Source: Acidobacteriota bacterium (GTDB lineage Bacteria > Acidobacteriota > Terriglobia > Acidiferrales > UBA7541). From it: a stretch of DNA of 64,000 nucleotides. Under the pieces are notes generated by a model that saw only the letters and a list, made by a program, of their open reading frames with translations, ran no database searches and was not told the DNA's origin. How positions within the stretch are numbered: position 1 is the first letter of the stretch; each line of letters begins with the position of its first letter. The stretch is from positions 1-64,000 of the forward strand of contig QHYK01000048.1 of NCBI GenBank assembly GCA_003224085.1, given 5' to 3'. The position numbers and the translations under genes are program-made. Of this stretch, positions 1 through 8,495 are shown piece after piece.

Positions 1-118
1 GATGATCGTGAAAATAAGCTCGTGGGGATTGGCCCACGTTATAGGGGAGCGGCGGTAAATGCCCCAAGCATGGGAACTCAGCGTGGAGCTGCTACCTGTA
101 CGTCCGGCCCAGCCGAAA

Positions 119-232
119 TCAGGAGGTTTGGTGCAGAAAAGTTCGAAAATCGTCTGCTAGGGTCGACCTAACCATCTCGCGTATTTCGCGTTGAATAGGT
201 GCAAATTGATTTTTGCTGCCGTCATTCTCCAT
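119..232 (-). CDS. Possible 37-aa small ORF with strong ribosome binding site
   Basis: This ORF is too short for the ORF track. Reading the minus strand, an ATG at 232 is preceded about 8 nt upstream by GTAGGAGGAG, a near-ideal Shine-Dalgarno sequence. The 37-residue product begins MENDGSKNQFAPIQ and is charged and hydrophilic, with no signal or membrane segment. It stops at TGA at 119. I do not recognise it. It could be a real small protein or the start of a gene broken by a frameshift, because another frame stays open beyond the stop to the window edge. Confidence 0.3.
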   Translation of the reverse strand: MENDGSKNQFAPIQREIREMVRSTLADDFRTFLHQTS

Positions 233-376
233 TGGTGTAACTCCTCCTACTGAATTCCCGAAGCAAGAGTATTGTTACCATTATTATAGTGGGATGCCCA
301 AGGCAGGCCGACGGTCATAAACGAAATAGGAAGGATAGCTCCGAAATCGTCCTCTAGATTGCCTTCGTGCGGAACG

Positions 377-562
377 TCAGAAAGCACTCAGCCGTATTTT
401 TGTAGGAAAGTAGGTCTCGTACTTCCTGTTTGCCTCGGTCTCGTTGCGCCACTCTTCGTACTGGAACAGCGTGAACCGGGAGTTTCCCGTTGTCATGGCT
501 TCCTCGCCGCATAATTCTGCGATTCGGACAACCTTTAGGGATTTCTTGACATTCAAGGACAA
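377..562 (-). CDS. Small hypothetical ORF or gene remnant
   Basis: This is a 61-aa ORF with a TTG start; an internal ATG would leave 39 aa. The translation (for example GNSRFTLFQYEEWRNETEAN) has protein-like composition and a GC-rich third position. No family is recognised, no good ribosome binding site precedes the TTG, and the frame is open a little further upstream without a start. A remnant of a longer gene is as likely as a functional small protein. Its 5' part overlaps the likely promoter of the divergent porin gene. Confidence 0.25.
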   Translation of the reverse strand: MSLNVKKSLKVVRIAELCGEEAMTTGNSRFTLFQYEEWRNETEANRKYETYFPTKIRLSAF

Positions 563-574
563 GGTGTATATGAA
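546..574 (+). promoter_or_regulatory. Candidate sigma70 promoter for the porin gene
   Basis: A perfect -35 box TTGACA (546-551) is followed after 17 bases by TATGAA (569-574), which matches four of six bases of the -10 consensus. It lies about 75 bases upstream of the ATG at 649. This was read by eye; no transcription start is known. Confidence 0.45.
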
Positions 575-648
575 CGGGGCGTTTCAGGGCCTTTCGCGTC
601 TGTAAACCTAACCGGCATCTCAATGCTGAGTCAAAGGAGGTATTCGAG

Positions 649-2577
649 ATGAGAAGGAAACCATTTTGGGTGGTGGTGTGTTTGTTGTTAGCCCTCGGCT
701 TGGCTGATTGCAGTTGGGCACAACAGCCGATGGACAACAAATCTGCCGTCAATCCGCTCGTTCGCGTCTTGCAAGACAAGGGCATCTTAACCGCAGACGA
801 AGTTGCGCAAATCACCCAAGTGTCCTCTGGTGATGCAGAACGGAGGCTTGCAAAACTGCTCCTCATGAAGGGAATAATCTCCCAGGCCGATTATGATCGG
901 ACCGAAGGCACGCCGAGCGTGATCAAGGCTTCTAGTGCGGGAACGAGCGGTGCGACTCAAATTGCCGCTGTCTACCGCGTGCCCGTCAACAACGCAGCAA
1001 GTCTACTTCCCCCTTCGAACCTAGAACCATCGGCGAATGCACCTTCCAATCAAACGGCCTCGGAAGCCCCGGCCGTGATCCCGGCCCTTACGCCAATCCG
1101 CTTCCTTCCAGTAGGCCCACTCCCTCGAGAGGCGGGCACGGTTGCGTTCAAGATTGGATCAATTCGCGTCACACCTTATGGCTTCTTGAAAGCCACTGCC
1201 GTCCACGACAGCTCTTCGCCTAACGGCGATGATTTCCCGCTTCCGGGATTCATCGCAGCCGATACCGGTCCCGGCGGTGCACCGGAGTTTCACGTGAAGG
1301 CTCGTGCTTCACGCATTGGCACCGACATCGGATGGCTCGATCCATCCTCGAACTTCACCATTACCGGAAAATTCGAGGGCGACTTTGAAGGAAACTTCAG
1401 CCGCGTTGACAATAGGAATATCGGCACCATACGCTCCAGCATGTTCAGCATCCGCTTGGCCTACGCGCGGCTCGATTACAAGTTCAGCGACAACAACAGC
1501 GTCAACCTTCTCTTCGGCCAGGACTGGACGCCCTTTGCCTCCTCCACGCTTCCCAGCATCCTCGAAACCACCGGCACGGAAATCGGTTTCGGTGTTCTGT
1601 GGGAACGGGCACCCCAGATGCGTGCCGGTTGGACTCACGACTTCGGCGGTGGTTTCAAGCTGATGCCCGAAGTCGCCATGGTCTTCCCCGCCTTCGGCGA
1701 CGTGCCCGCAAATGTGCAAACCGCGACCGGCACTCTCGCCGTCACGGGTGTCGCCAACCAGCTCGGCTATGGCGAACGCCAAGGCGCCGATTCGGGCCGC
1801 CCCGAAGTGCAAGGCCGCATTGTCGCTCAGTTTCAACTTGATCATGCCCCGGGTGTAGCTCCCGCCCAGATCATTTTCAGCGGCGAGCAAGCGCGCCGTA
1901 CGGCCGTTGTCCTGAAATCCGCGGTGCCTGCGGCGGCGGCATTCCAGGCTGCCTTCCCGAACGGCGCAACGGTTAGCAGCGATACTGCCGGATGGACTGG
2001 TGAATTCCAGCTTCCTACTCGCTACGCCACATTGATTGGAAAGTACTACGACGGGAGCGACCTGCGATTCTACTTCGGCGGCCAGCTCTTCTCGAACTTC
2101 AACGACACCGCGGGACTTACTGGAACCACGACCGTAGCCTCGGTCGACGGAGCATCCAACGTCGTGTTCGGCACCAACGCGGCCGGTAATGCGGTCGTCG
2201 CTCCTCAGCGTGCAGTGCGCAGCCAGGGCGGTTTCGTAAACCTCGGTTTTCCACTCTCTCGCATATTTAACGCTAACCCGTCCGGTCGCAATGCGGGCTG
2301 GTCGCTCTATTTCACTTATGGTGAAGACTTCGCCAAGGCCCGCGATGTCCGCCGGACGTTGGCCGCCGGAGCCCGCGGTACCCGCTATAGGAGCGCTATG
2401 TACGACGGTACCTTGAACTACAAGCTCAACAACTGGGTGACATTCAGCTTCGAACAGTCACTCTACGAAACCCGTGCCCTGCCAGGCTCGACCGGGGAAC
2501 TCCCTCTTTTCAATGGCATCCCTTCGCGGACCTGGCGCGACCTCCGCAGTGAAGCCGGCCCCATTTTCACCTTCTAA
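649..2577 (+). CDS. Outer-membrane beta-barrel porin-like protein
   Basis: The 642-aa product has an N-terminal signal peptide (hydrophobic residues 6-20, then SWAQQ). A soluble region of about 60 residues resembles the helical N-terminal segment of some trimeric porins (DKGILTADEVAQITQ). From about residue 170 to the end the sequence alternates amphipathic, Gly/Asn/aromatic-rich beta strands. The last residue is Phe (GPIFTF), the usual C-terminal beta-signal read by the BAM complex. A clear AAAGGAGG ribosome binding site precedes the ATG. It probably forms an outer-membrane channel of DcaP-like type; the substrate cannot be told. An Ala/Ser/Pro-rich linker (about 100-150) separates the two parts. 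It stands alone, followed by a strong hairpin and then cstA. Confidence 0.75.
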   Translation: MRRKPFWVVVCLLLALGLADCSWAQQPMDNKSAVNPLVRVLQDKGILTADEVAQITQVSSGDAERRLAKLLLMKGIISQADYDRTEGTPSVIKASSAGTSGATQIAAVYRVPVNNAASLLPPSNLEPSANAPSNQTASEAPAVIPALTPIRFLPVGPLPREAGTVAFKIGSIRVTPYGFLKATAVHDSSSPNGDDFPLPGFIAADTGPGGAPEFHVKARASRIGTDIGWLDPSSNFTITGKFEGDFEGNFSRVDNRNIGTIRSSMFSIRLAYARLDYKFSDNNSVNLLFGQDWTPFASSTLPSILETTGTEIGFGVLWERAPQMRAGWTHDFGGGFKLMPEVAMVFPAFGDVPANVQTATGTLAVTGVANQLGYGERQGADSGRPEVQGRIVAQFQLDHAPGVAPAQIIFSGEQARRTAVVLKSAVPAAAAFQAAFPNGATVSSDTAGWTGEFQLPTRYATLIGKYYDGSDLRFYFGGQLFSNFNDTAGLTGTTTVASVDGASNVVFGTNAAGNAVVAPQRAVRSQGGFVNLGFPLSRIFNANPSGRNAGWSLYFTYGEDFAKARDVRRTLAAGARGTRYRSAMYDGTLNYKLNNWVTFSFEQSLYETRALPGSTGELPLFNGIPSRTWRDLRSEAGPIFTF

Positions 2578-2589
2578 CATCGTCCTTGT

Positions 2590-2626
2590 CACGGGGAGCG
2601 CGCCATTTGCAAACGCGCGCTCCGTG
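2590..2626 (+). terminator. Inverted repeat after the porin gene, possible terminator
   Basis: CACGGGGAGCGCG and CGCGCTCCGTG form a strong stem with a two-base bulge and a loop of about 13 bases, starting 12 bases after the porin stop. No T-run follows, so it is not a canonical intrinsic terminator. It could protect the porin mRNA 3' end. Confidence 0.4.
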
Positions 2627-2780
2627 AACAAGCGGGTCGGTTCCCCGGTAGGCTCGTTTTCGGAAATCCTAATCGTTTATGAGAAGATGAGTACGACAGG
2701 AGAAAAACTTGCACTGCAACCCATGAATGTGGGGAACCGGTCTTGGCTGAAATCGAGTTTCCCGATGGAAGGAGGCGAGT

Positions 2781-4631
2781 ATGAACACGTTTCCCGCAAT
2801 CCTCGGCGCACTTTGCGTTTACGCGATTGCCTATCGCTACTACAGCGCGTTCATTGCCGCTAAAGTTCTAGCGCTGGACGACCGTAGGACGACTCCCGCA
2901 CACACTTTTGAAGATGGGCACAATTATGTTCCGTCGCCGAAGCTTGTCTTGTTCGGGCATCACTTTGCAGCGATTGCCGGAGCCGGGCCTCTTGTGGGGC
3001 CGACACTTGCCGCACAATTCGGTTTTGCTCCCGGATTCCTGTGGATCTTGATTGGCGCCGTGCTGGCTGGCTGCGTCCACGATTTCATGGTCTTGGTGGC
3101 CTCCTTCCGGCATGGTGGGCGCTCATTGGCAGAGATAGCCCGGACGGAAATCGGCCGGTTCGCCGGCCTAGTGGCCATGCTTGCGGTTCTGTTCATTTTG
3201 CTAGTGACGCTGGCAGGGCTTGGAATCGTGGTGGTCAACGCGCTTGCGAACAGTCCTTGGGGTGTGTTCACCATCGCAATGACGATTCCGATCGGTATTT
3301 TCATGGGCCTGTACATGTTCAAGAGCACACCAGGACAAATCAAGGTTGCCGTTCCGAGCGCAATTGGTGTGCTGCTCCTGATCGCCGCCGTAGTTGGAGG
3401 GCGCTGGATCGCTATGACGCCGTTTGCTGCGCACCTTACATTCAGCCCTCACCAAATCACCATGCTGATGGCGATATACGGGTTTGTCGCCTCGGTTCTG
3501 CCTGTATGGTTCCTGCTGGAGCCGCGCGATTACCTCTCAACTTACGTTAAGCTCGGCACGATCGCGATTCTCGTTGTTGGCGTGATCGTCGTGCATCCAG
3601 ACATCAAATTCCCGGCCGTGACGCAGTTCATCCACGGCGGCGGACCGATCATCAAGGGCAAACTCTTCCCGTTCCTGTTCGTAACGATTGCCTGCGGAGC
3701 GATTTCGGGCTTCCATTCGCTTGTGGGTTCAGGCACAACACCGAAGATGCTCGATAAAGAGACGGATGCCCGCTTCATCGGCTATGGAGCGATGGTGGCA
3801 GAATCCCTGGTCGCGGTGCTGTCGCTGGTCGCCGCTTGCTCGCTTTTTCCTGGAGACTACTTCGCGATTAATGTTCCACCGGACATTTTTGCAAAACTGG
3901 GGATGCATAGCGTAAACCTCAACATGTTCTCAGCCGAGGTGGGCGAGAATCTTGCCGGCCGTACAGGCGGCGCAGTTTCCCTGGCCGTGGGCATGGCGCA
4001 GATTTTTCGTGGGCTGCCGGGAATGGCCCGGCTGATGGGCTACTGGTATCACTACGCCATCATGTTTGAGGCCCTGTTCATCCTCACGACGATTGACACC
4101 GGCACTCGCGTGGCCCGCTACGTCTTGCAAGAACTCTTGGGGAAGGTTCACACGCCCTTTGCCAATGCGAAGTGGCTCCCTGGAAATTTGGTCACGACGA
4201 CACTTGTGGTGGTTGGCTGGGGCTATCTCATCTATACGGGTAGTATTTCCACGCTCTGGCCGCTTTTCGGTACCGGGAACCAGTTACTTGCAACGATCGC
4301 TCTGGCTGTGAGCACCACGTTTCTGATCAACATGGGAAAAGCAAAATATGCTTGGATCACAGCGCTGCCGATGCTGTTTGTCGGCGTGACTACGCTCACG
4401 GCAGGCGTGCTGTCCATTGAAAACATCTTCTGGCCGCTAACCAAGGTGCCTGGCAAAGTGTTCACTGGGTACCTCGATTCAGTCTTAATGGCGACGTTCG
4501 TCGTGGGCGTGATTCTGGTCTTGATCGATGCCGCTCGTCGCTGCTGGATGACGTTGCACGGCGCTCCGATTCCCAAGCAGGCCTTCGGTCCGCCCGTGGT
4601 GGACGGCCAGATTCGCATGGGCTGCTGCTAA
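2781..4631 (+). CDS. cstA: Carbon starvation protein CstA family transporter
   Basis: This 616-aa polytopic inner-membrane protein belongs to the CstA family, which imports peptides and/or pyruvate and is typically induced on carbon limitation. The family N-terminus is clear: [10 protein letters not shown] near residue 20, [14 protein letters not shown] near 40, and the signature [16 protein letters not shown] near 60-75. Some 15 or more hydrophobic segments follow. Its length falls in the range of shorter CstA proteins (E. coli CstA is about 700 aa). An excellent ribosome binding site (GGAAGGAGG) sits 8 bases before the ATG. No LytTR or histidine-kinase partner is adjacent, so regulation cannot be judged. 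The C-terminus ends GQIRMGCC. Confidence in the family is high; the actual substrate is not shown by sequence. Confidence 0.93.
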   Translation: MNTFPAILGALCVYAIAYRYYSAFIAAKVLALDDRRTTPAHTFEDGHNYVPSPKLVLFGHHFAAIAGAGPLVGPTLAAQFGFAPGFLWILIGAVLAGCVHDFMVLVASFRHGGRSLAEIARTEIGRFAGLVAMLAVLFILLVTLAGLGIVVVNALANSPWGVFTIAMTIPIGIFMGLYMFKSTPGQIKVAVPSAIGVLLLIAAVVGGRWIAMTPFAAHLTFSPHQITMLMAIYGFVASVLPVWFLLEPRDYLSTYVKLGTIAILVVGVIVVHPDIKFPAVTQFIHGGGPIIKGKLFPFLFVTIACGAISGFHSLVGSGTTPKMLDKETDARFIGYGAMVAESLVAVLSLVAACSLFPGDYFAINVPPDIFAKLGMHSVNLNMFSAEVGENLAGRTGGAVSLAVGMAQIFRGLPGMARLMGYWYHYAIMFEALFILTTIDTGTRVARYVLQELLGKVHTPFANAKWLPGNLVTTTLVVVGWGYLIYTGSISTLWPLFGTGNQLLATIALAVSTTFLINMGKAKYAWITALPMLFVGVTTLTAGVLSIENIFWPLTKVPGKVFTGYLDSVLMATFVVGVILVLIDAARRCWMTLHGAPIPKQAFGPPVVDGQIRMGCC

Positions 4632-4691
4632 GTGCGGCCGCTCTCTTTACAACCCTGAGGAATGAAGCTGGCGTAGTCGTTCGGCAGACAA

Positions 4692-4716
4692 TCGGGGAGC
4701 GAAATCTCCTCCCCGA
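4692..4716. terminator. Hairpin between convergent cstA and amidase remnant
   Basis: TCGGGGAG (4692-4699) and CTCCCCGA (4709-4716) form a perfect 8-bp stem with a 9-base loop. It lies between the cstA stop and the end of the minus-strand remnant, so it could act in either direction. No T-tract follows on either strand, so terminator function is only suggested. Confidence 0.35.
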
Positions 4717-4733
4717 GGCCGGGTCGGAAATAG

Positions 4734-5069
4734 TTACTTCTTTGTGAACATGGACTTGGGGATCATGCAGTGCAAGCCCTCGCGGATATCCACTACCTGC
4801 GAGACGCGGCAATCGCCGACGATCGAAGTGAGTGAATGGGCCTCTTCGCGCGACATCGGCACTGTCTTCTGTTCCGCCAGGAAATTCACAGTTTCACGCA
4901 CGGCAATCTTCCTTGCTTCGTTCAAGTCTTCGTCGAATCCCATGAAAATCCAATGTGTGGAGGTCTCCGCGCGCGGCCAATCGATGTGAAGATCCTTGCG
5001 CACGATGGGTTGGATTTCAATTGCCCTATAGGAACATTCCAGACTTGCAGGAAGGAAAGGAATTACCAA
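4734..5069 (-). pseudogene. Acetamidase/formamidase family, C-terminal fragment only
   Basis: The 111-aa reading frame matches the C-terminal end of the FmdA/AmdA acetamidase-formamidase family: DWPRAETSTHWIFMGFDEDL, then SLTSIVGDCRVSQVVD, and the characteristic ending MIPKSMFTKK. Intact family members are about 300-400 aa, so the N-terminal two thirds, including the core of the amidase fold, is missing. The ORF-track start is a TTG that overlaps the stop codon of the upstream pseudopilin gene, so the annotated start is an artefact. Family-like sequence begins around residue 10-15. I read this as the stump left by a deletion that brought the pseudopilin gene next to it. It could be read through from the secretion operon but should not be active. 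Confidence 0.8.
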
Positions 5070-5509
5070 TCGTTGTAAGGCGTGCCATCGAATGGAGACG
5101 TTTTCGGAGAATTGGAGTGTACGTCCACCATTCCGGTGGTGGTTTGATCGGCGCTCAGGACCACGCTGTCGAACTGCGGCACCCAGTCCTTGGCGCCGGT
5201 CATGGGATCCACGGGCACGGAGCGGAGGTAGCCTGCTTGTTGTAGATCATCAATAGATTGCGGCGCGGCCTGTTTGTCCAGCGTGTAATTATCGATGGCG
5301 TCGCGAATGCTTCTAAGATCGGTTTTCAATGCGGCTTCCTTGGAGTGTTGGACGACCTTGTCGTAACGAACCGCGGCGATGCCGATAAGAATCAAGATGA
5401 TGGTCATGACGATCATCAACTCGATGATAGTGAACCCGAGATTGCGCCCTTCACCGCGCCATTTCCGTGGTGAGCGCGCAAGCAATCGGCTAGGCAAGAG
5501 TATCTTCAC
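5063..5509 (-). CDS. GspG-like type II secretion pseudopilin
   Basis: This 148-aa protein carries a classic prepilin N-terminus: a basic leader of about 25 residues, then the cleavage/methylation motif GFTIIELMIVMTI with Glu at +5, running into one hydrophobic helix. A prepilin peptidase would cut between Gly and Phe. The C-terminal domain has the GspG features VPVDPMTG.KDWV and a terminal PFDGTPYNDW. GspG is the major pseudopilin of type II secretion; T4P-like relatives are possible. It is the third gene of an apparent operon (secretin, pseudopilin, pseudopilin), 18 bases after the preceding gene. No GspE, GspF or prepilin peptidase gene is in the window. Its stop codon overlaps the frame of the amidase remnant. 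Confidence 0.85.
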   Translation of the reverse strand: MKILLPSRLLARSPRKWRGEGRNLGFTIIELMIVMTIILILIGIAAVRYDKVVQHSKEAALKTDLRSIRDAIDNYTLDKQAAPQSIDDLQQAGYLRSVPVDPMTGAKDWVPQFDSVVLSADQTTTGMVDVHSNSPKTSPFDGTPYNDW

Positions 5510-5527
5510 GTTGATTCTTTCCTCCCC

Positions 5528-6058
5528 TCACCAGTCCGAGTACTTCGTGCCATCCAGCGCCGTGCCGGTGGATTGGGAATACACGTCGAAAACGTTTTTA
5601 CCGCCCCACTCCCTGGAGTCCGGATCGTCCTGCACGGCGCGCAGTCCCCAGTCCGCTTTGCCGGTCATTGGATCGATGGGGATCTTGCGCAAAAAACGAA
5701 TCTTCCTGTCGCTGCTGCCGCTGCTGCCAATACCCCCGGTGTTTGTGCCAAGTGGCACGCCTGTGACCAAGGTCTGGAGATCGGGCGGGTACCCCTCGCT
5801 TCCCATCTCCACTTTAATCTGGTTGTGGTCCGCCGCATCTTTGTAGCGATCTATGGCATCGCGGATTTCGTCCAAGTTGTGGTGCAGCGTGGCTTCTTTT
5901 TCGCGAACCAGGGAGTAACGAGCGATGGGCAGCGCGATGGAGGACAAGATTAGCAAGAGGGAGCAGGTCAGGATGAGCTCGAGAAGAGTCATGCCTGCCT
6001 GCGAGGCGCGCCGGTGACGGCGGTTGCGCAATCGAATTGGAGGTTCGGGCAACATCAC
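5528..6058 (-). CDS. Second GspG/H-like pseudopilin
   Basis: This 176-aa protein has a prepilin-type N-terminus: a basic leader (about 22 residues) followed by GMTLLELILTCSLLLILSS, with Glu at +5 after the cleavage site, then an amphipathic helix and a GspG-like soluble domain. Near the end it repeats the features of its neighbour (IPIDPMTGKADWG and a terminal DGTKYSDW), so the two are probably ancient tandem paralogues. A short Gly/Ser stretch (TGGIGSSGSS, about residue 105) looks like a flexible loop. It lies 13 bases downstream of the secretin gene and 18 bases upstream of the other pseudopilin, consistent with one transcript. It may be a major or minor pseudopilin. Confidence 0.82.
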   Translation of the reverse strand: MMLPEPPIRLRNRRHRRASQAGMTLLELILTCSLLLILSSIALPIARYSLVREKEATLHHNLDEIRDAIDRYKDAADHNQIKVEMGSEGYPPDLQTLVTGVPLGTNTGGIGSSGSSDRKIRFLRKIPIDPMTGKADWGLRAVQDDPDSREWGGKNVFDVYSQSTGTALDGTKYSDW

Positions 6059-6071
6059 TCTATAAATTCGA

Positions 6072-8339
6072 CTACTTCTGGACTTGCAGAGTTGCTTCGC
6101 TGGCGACCAGCGGAATGAGCTTCTGCTGCGAATCTTTCGCGTTCACCTGCACGATGGACAAAGGCGAAGAGCCGGGCGCGACAGCTTTTACCACGAGCCC
6201 GAGAAGTGTTCCACTGCCGCTTACCCCAGGAGTGCTCGGGGGCCGGGTGGCGGAAATGATGTATTGGCCTTTGTCTTTGATCGGCTGCGAAACGATGGAG
6301 ATTTCCTGCGCACCACCGTTGGAGAGGAAGCCGCCGTGTTGTACTTCTTCGACGCTGATCACCTTGGGGTCGTATTGCAACATCAAAGGAATGGAGAAAA
6401 GGTCGTTCACGTTTTCCACGACCACGCCTAAGGTGGCGGTCTGGCCGGCCTTGAGCGTGAGTGTTTGCGGCTCGAAGCGAATCTTTGCGACGGCATTGGC
6501 GGCTGACGAAGATTGAGTCGCGGCGCCTGGTGCGGGGTTCGACGGCGTCGTGGTCGGATTGGGAGTCGGATTCGCCGGCGGCTGAGTCTGTTCCGGCTGC
6601 GGCGCGCGAAGCTCGCTTTCGCGCTTGGTCTGCACATTGACTTCTGTTCCGGAGAGCATTGGCCGCAAATTGGCTTTTGTCCAGAATGGCATCCGCACAA
6701 TGTGCGGAATCAACACAATGAGCGTCTCGTCTTCCTCGTGGTCCGTTTTAGTGTCGGAGAAAAGGCGCCCGAGGATGGGGAGTTTTGCAAAGCCCGGCCA
6801 ACCGCTTATGCTTTTGGAATCCGTGCGCTCAATCAAGCCTCCAAGGAGATTAACCTCACCCTCCTTCAAACGGATATCGTGCTCGATGGTCTTCGTGCCG
6901 ATCACTGGCTGTTGAATGCCGCCAATGTTCACGGTGTTTAACTCCGAAGAGATCTCAATACGCAATTTCAAGCTGACTTCGCGGTCGGGGTGCACGCGCG
7001 GAGTGACATCTATCTTGACTCCGACGTCCAAGTACGTGAACTGGGTGTTGACCAGCGGGTTGACGAAGCCCGCCCCTCCGGTGGCCCCCACACCGACGCC
7101 CGCTTGAAAACTGCCCGTGGCTACGGGAATGCGCTGGCCGATTATTAGTTTGGCGATCTGCCCATCCACGGAGCGAATTTCAGGATTTTGAATAATTTTT
7201 GTATCTGTGTCCGACAAGAGCATGGTGGCGGTAAAACTTGGCAGCGTAACACTGTAGCTGTTGCCATTCAGGTGGCGGAGCGAGTTGAACGTAATAGGAT
7301 TGCTTGTCGTGGTGCTTCCCGAAGTTGTGCTGCCGTTCGAAATGGCGACCGACGCAGTTTGCCCGGGCGAAATCCCGAGCTCGCGCATGCGGTCCGTGGT
7401 GGTCTGCAGGACTTCCACCTGGACCACGACTTCCGGCTTGGCCTTGTCAATGTCGTCCAGCATCTTTTGGACGAGCAACAACTTGTCTGGGGTATCGCGG
7501 ATGACGATGGCATTTTGCGCGTTCACTTGCTGGATGCGTTTTAAGTCAAACAGTTGCCGCAGCCCGGTCATGATTTCCGTAATGTCCTGCGGCTGCGTGA
7601 CGTTCGAAAGATAAAACGTTTTGACGACTTCTTCGTCGTAGTCGCGGCGCTTCTGGGGCTGGTCGGGAATGACGAAGATCGTGTTTTCCGTAACCGGCTT
7701 GGTGAACGCCTTGCTTTCCAGCGACGTGATCTCCAGCGCCTGCTCCAGGGTGATGTTGTTGAAGTCCACCGTGATGCGCCGCCCCGTAAAGTCCGGGTCA
7801 TACACCATTGTCAGCCCAGCCAATTTGCCAATCGTGTCGAAGACCACCTTCGCATCGTTCGACATCTTCAGGTTGATCGGCGCGCGCGAAAGCGGCTTGA
7901 TCTCCGGCGGCATGGAGGCCAGCGGCTGCTGATTGTGGTCCGTGGGCGGCTCGCTAGTTTGGTTCCGATGCTCCCTTTCCGCGAGCATTTCCGCGGCCCG
8001 GCTCAATTCCTGCTCGGCGATGGAACTCGAAGGGTCTGCGCCGAGCGCTTTTTGGAATTCGATCGCCGCGCCGTCCAGCTCGCCTCTTTTTCGCATCTCC
8101 AGGCCGCGCTTTACATGAAACTCCCCAGCCTCGAAACGCGCCTGATTCAGGCGGATTCGATAGGCAGCGTTGTGGGGTTCTGCTTTGACCGCTTTTTCGT
8201 AATAACTGAGAGCGGCGTCGTAGTCCTGGAGGTCCTCCGCTTTCATGCCTTGGCTATATTCGCCGTGTCCCTTGGGGCATCCTGCGGCGAACAGCCCGAA
8301 ACTTACACATAGCAATAGCGTTCCCGGGGTCTGACGCAT
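6072..8339 (-). CDS. Secretin lipoprotein with N-terminal TPRs and C-terminal cohesin domain
   Basis: The 755-aa product starts with a lipoprotein signal ending FAAGC (Cys21). TPR-like repeats cover about 30-120. Next comes an STN/N0-like domain (about 155-230), a secretin N1 domain (about 240-300) and the secretin channel domain (about 300-550, with VPVATG-like and VGVKIDVTPRV segments, then LLGGLIERTDSKSISGWPG). A Pro/Thr/Asn-rich linker (575-615) leads to a cohesin-like beta-sandwich (about 618-755: LKAGQTATLGVVVENVNDL, LQYDPKVISV). GspD/PilQ-type secretins form the outer-membrane pore of type II secretion or type IV pili. The C-terminal cohesin replaces the usual pilotin-binding S-domain and suggests carbohydrate or protein docking. 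It is the first gene of an operon with two pseudopilins and is divergent from smpB. Confidence 0.88.
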   Translation of the reverse strand: MRQTPGTLLLCVSFGLFAAGCPKGHGEYSQGMKAEDLQDYDAALSYYEKAVKAEPHNAAYRIRLNQARFEAGEFHVKRGLEMRKRGELDGAAIEFQKALGADPSSSIAEQELSRAAEMLAEREHRNQTSEPPTDHNQQPLASMPPEIKPLSRAPINLKMSNDAKVVFDTIGKLAGLTMVYDPDFTGRRITVDFNNITLEQALEITSLESKAFTKPVTENTIFVIPDQPQKRRDYDEEVVKTFYLSNVTQPQDITEIMTGLRQLFDLKRIQQVNAQNAIVIRDTPDKLLLVQKMLDDIDKAKPEVVVQVEVLQTTTDRMRELGISPGQTASVAISNGSTTSGSTTTSNPITFNSLRHLNGNSYSVTLPSFTATMLLSDTDTKIIQNPEIRSVDGQIAKLIIGQRIPVATGSFQAGVGVGATGGAGFVNPLVNTQFTYLDVGVKIDVTPRVHPDREVSLKLRIEISSELNTVNIGGIQQPVIGTKTIEHDIRLKEGEVNLLGGLIERTDSKSISGWPGFAKLPILGRLFSDTKTDHEEDETLIVLIPHIVRMPFWTKANLRPMLSGTEVNVQTKRESELRAPQPEQTQPPANPTPNPTTTPSNPAPGAATQSSSAANAVAKIRFEPQTLTLKAGQTATLGVVVENVNDLFSIPLMLQYDPKVISVEEVQHGGFLSNGGAQEISIVSQPIKDKGQYIISATRPPSTPGVSGSGTLLGLVVKAVAPGSSPLSIVQVNAKDSQQKLIPLVASEATLQVQK

Positions 8340-8495
8340 ACTCTCTCCGCGGCTATGAAAGGATCTTGCCTTTGCAGTCTAACACTCGCTTTAGACGTGC
8401 GGCAAGGAAGCTAAGGTTGACAGTCTTTCATGTAATCAACCGCCATTTCTTGCCGGGAGTGACAACTTTTTTGGCAGCGGCTATGATGGACGGTC

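Larger units (their letters stand above)
1..648. other. Left-edge region with little clear coding content
   Basis: No recognisable full-length gene lies here. Both strands are open from the left edge for a short distance: a plus-strand frame from base 1 to a stop near 171, and a minus-strand frame leaving the window. A gene fragment may therefore extend from outside, but its strand cannot be decided from so little sequence. Two small minus-strand ORFs (119-232 and 377-562) and a likely promoter for the downstream porin gene are listed separately. The longer 354-866 minus ORF overlaps the porin start and reads like a shadow. Confidence 0.5.

Noticed and set aside
8417-8422. TTGACA between the secretin and smpB genes
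   Set aside because: No -10-like sequence lies at 16-18 bases downstream, so I did not call a promoter.
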